Source: Deinococcus sp. (GTDB taxonomy: Bacteria; Deinococcota; Deinococci; Deinococcales; Deinococcaceae). Taken from it: DNA of 6,518 bases. Location: contig JANXWI010000218.1 in the NCBI GenBank assembly GCA_025351205.1, forward strand, positions 1-6,518, read 5' to 3'. The notes under the pieces were generated by a model. That model worked only from the letters and a program-made list of their open reading frames with translations, was not told the DNA's origin and did not search any database. The translations under genes were made by a program, and so were the position numbers. Shown here in pieces: positions 5,867 to 6,518 of this stretch (its first letter is position 1; every line of letters begins with the position of its first letter).

Positions 5867-5907
5867 ATATCCAGACCACGCCTTGATTCTAAATTAAGGA
5901 GACCTTT

Positions 5908-6006
5908 TTGATTTCACCCATTCCCCGGCCCGGAACTATGTCGGATGTGAGGTCGATGGTGCACTTTTTCTGCTTTTTAACCATGTCACGCGAACTGAAA
6001 AACTAA
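5908..6006 (+). CDS. Doubtful 32-residue reading frame
   Basis: A TTG at 5908 has AAGGAG six bases upstream and opens a frame of 32 codons ending in TAA. A second in-frame start, ATG at 5938, would give 22 residues (from MSDVRSMVHFFCFLTM). The middle, VHFFCFLTM, is hydrophobic but too short to span a membrane surely. The ribosome binding site is the only support; it could be chance in an AT-rich stretch. I do not recognise the product. Confidence 0.2.
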   Translation: MISPIPRPGTMSDVRSMVHFFCFLTMSRELKN

Positions 6007-6203
6007 ATTGATCTGGTAAATTTTATGTACAGCGCTGTCACTGTATTCTCAGATGCAGGCGTGAACCCAACCCGTGAGACGTTTGAGTCCAGGTCGCTGG
6101 ACACCCGTTGCATGTTGGCTGATGGAAAGACAAGGTAGCCGTCCTGCCAGTTGCGCCCAGACAGGGTTGATACGCTCCATGCAGCAGTGGCGCGCGTCGG
6201 CAC
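6003..6203 (-). pseudogene. Possible remnant of a protein C-terminus
   Basis: A leftward frame is open from a TGA at 6218-6216 to a TAG at 6005-6003. Its residues read like a natural protein: WSVSTLSGRNWQDGYLVFP, then SRVGFTP and ending in VTALYIKFTRSI, with the alternation of a beta-rich domain. It has a GTG at 6203 but no convincing ribosome binding site, and its upstream end runs into the control region of the opposite gene. This fits the last part of a gene whose front was lost. Codon third positions are only moderately GC-rich. I do not recognise a family, and a chance frame remains possible. Confidence 0.3.
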
Positions 6204-6221
6204 TGCCCGGAGGTTTCACCC

Positions 6222-6413
6222 ATGCCCAGCTGGCTGCGCACCCCCCTCGGTATCCTGCTCGTGCTCGCCGGACTGGTCTGGTTCCTCCAGGGCATCAATG
6301 TTCTGCCCGGCACCTTCATGCGCGGCTCCACCCTCTGGACGGTGATCGGGGCCGTGGTCGCCATCGGCGGGCTGAGCCTGCTGGGCGTGTTCCGCAACCG
6401 TTCTGGCCGCTAG
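6222..6413 (+). CDS. Small two-helix membrane protein of unknown function
   Basis: This 63-residue protein has two predicted membrane segments, about 9-25 (LGILLVLAGLVWFLQGI) and 38-57 (LWTVIGAVVAIGGLSLLGVF), joined by a short loop NVLPGTFMRG (26-35), and a basic tail RNRSGR. The pattern LGxxLxxxGLVWFLQGxxVLPGxFM is, from memory, shared by a widespread family of small uncharacterised membrane proteins. Lys/Arg at both ends suggests that both ends face the cytoplasm. The ATG at 6222 has GGAGG eight bases upstream. It is GC-rich, and its own terminator follows directly, so it appears to be a single-gene unit. No function can be assigned from the neighbours. Confidence 0.87.
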   Translation: MPSWLRTPLGILLVLAGLVWFLQGINVLPGTFMRGSTLWTVIGAVVAIGGLSLLGVFRNRSGR

Positions 6414-6427
6414 AGTTCGACGTGAGT

Positions 6428-6461
6428 GCGCCCCCGCCAGCCTTGGACGGGGGCGCTTTTT
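6428..6461 (+). terminator. Intrinsic terminator of the small membrane protein gene
   Basis: GCGCCCCCG (6428-6436) pairs perfectly with CGGGGGCGC (6448-6456) around an 11-base loop and is followed by five T. It starts 14 bases after the stop codon. There is no T-run on the other strand, so it should act rightward. Confidence 0.93.
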
Positions 6462-6474
6462 CGTGATGTTCGAC

Positions 6475-6518
6475 TCAGGGTTTCACAAGCTCGGACTTTT
6501 CCAGATGTGGCTTTGCGT
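6475..6518 (-). CDS. Possible last codons of a leftward gene (cut by window edge)
   Basis: Reading leftward from the edge, one frame gives AKPHLEKSELVKP and then TGA at 6477-6475. The charged, Lys-rich end looks like a natural protein C-terminus, and the position just behind the terminator of a converging gene is reasonable. Only 13 whole residue codons are visible, so chance cannot be excluded and no family can be named. Confidence 0.25.
   Translation of the reverse strand, partial: AKPHLEKSELVKP

Larger units (their letters stand above)
5867..6221. other. Mixed-composition gap before the small membrane protein gene
   Basis: This 355-base gap has an AT-rich first half (to about 6030) and a GC-richer second half. 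It contains a doubtful 32-codon frame (5908-6006), a leftward frame that looks like the tail of a protein (6003-6203), a 10-bp palindrome ACAGCGCTGT (6029-6038), a small hairpin GTCCAG-GTCG-CTGGAC (6087-6102) and the ribosome binding site of the following gene (GGAGG, 6209-6213). I could not find a convincing promoter for the downstream gene. Confidence 0.5.

Overview
The window looks like a stretch of chromosome from a GC-rich bacterium, most likely Deinococcus or a close relative. The basis is the strongly GC-rich third codon positions in the central genes, the style of the two acyl-CoA genes and of rraA, and GC-rich REP-like repeats between genes. The genus is an inference; no marker gene for taxonomy is present.

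Positions 1 to about 1140 are clearly different: AT-rich (20 G/C in the 60 bases 301-360, by count) and coding leftward. They hold an ABC transporter ATPase (299-925) and, overlapping its 3' end by 44 bases, the first 114 codons of a membrane protein cut by the window edge (1-342), very probably its permease. Upstream of the ATPase are a 16-codon reading frame with a near-ideal ribosome binding site (1007-1057) and an 11-bp hairpin (940-969). Together they resemble a peptide- or leader-controlled exporter operon acquired by transfer.

The central part is ordinary core metabolism. rraA (1261-1806, leftward) and an AMP-forming acyl-CoA ligase (1997-3664, rightward) diverge from a 190-base gap with a perfect 15-bp palindrome and a candidate -10 box for each gene. 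After a 327-base gap filled with GC-rich inverted repeats comes a large acyl-CoA dehydrogenase (3992-5818) with its own extended -10 promoter and a strong terminator. The ligase would activate a carboxylic acid to its CoA thioester, and the dehydrogenase would put in the alpha-beta double bond, so the pair fits fatty-acid or related acyl-CoA breakdown.

The right end (5867-6518) has a mixed-composition spacer that may contain a gene remnant, then a 63-residue two-helix membrane protein (6222-6413) with its own terminator, and perhaps the last codons of a leftward gene. No rRNA, tRNA, CRISPR array or complete insertion sequence was seen.
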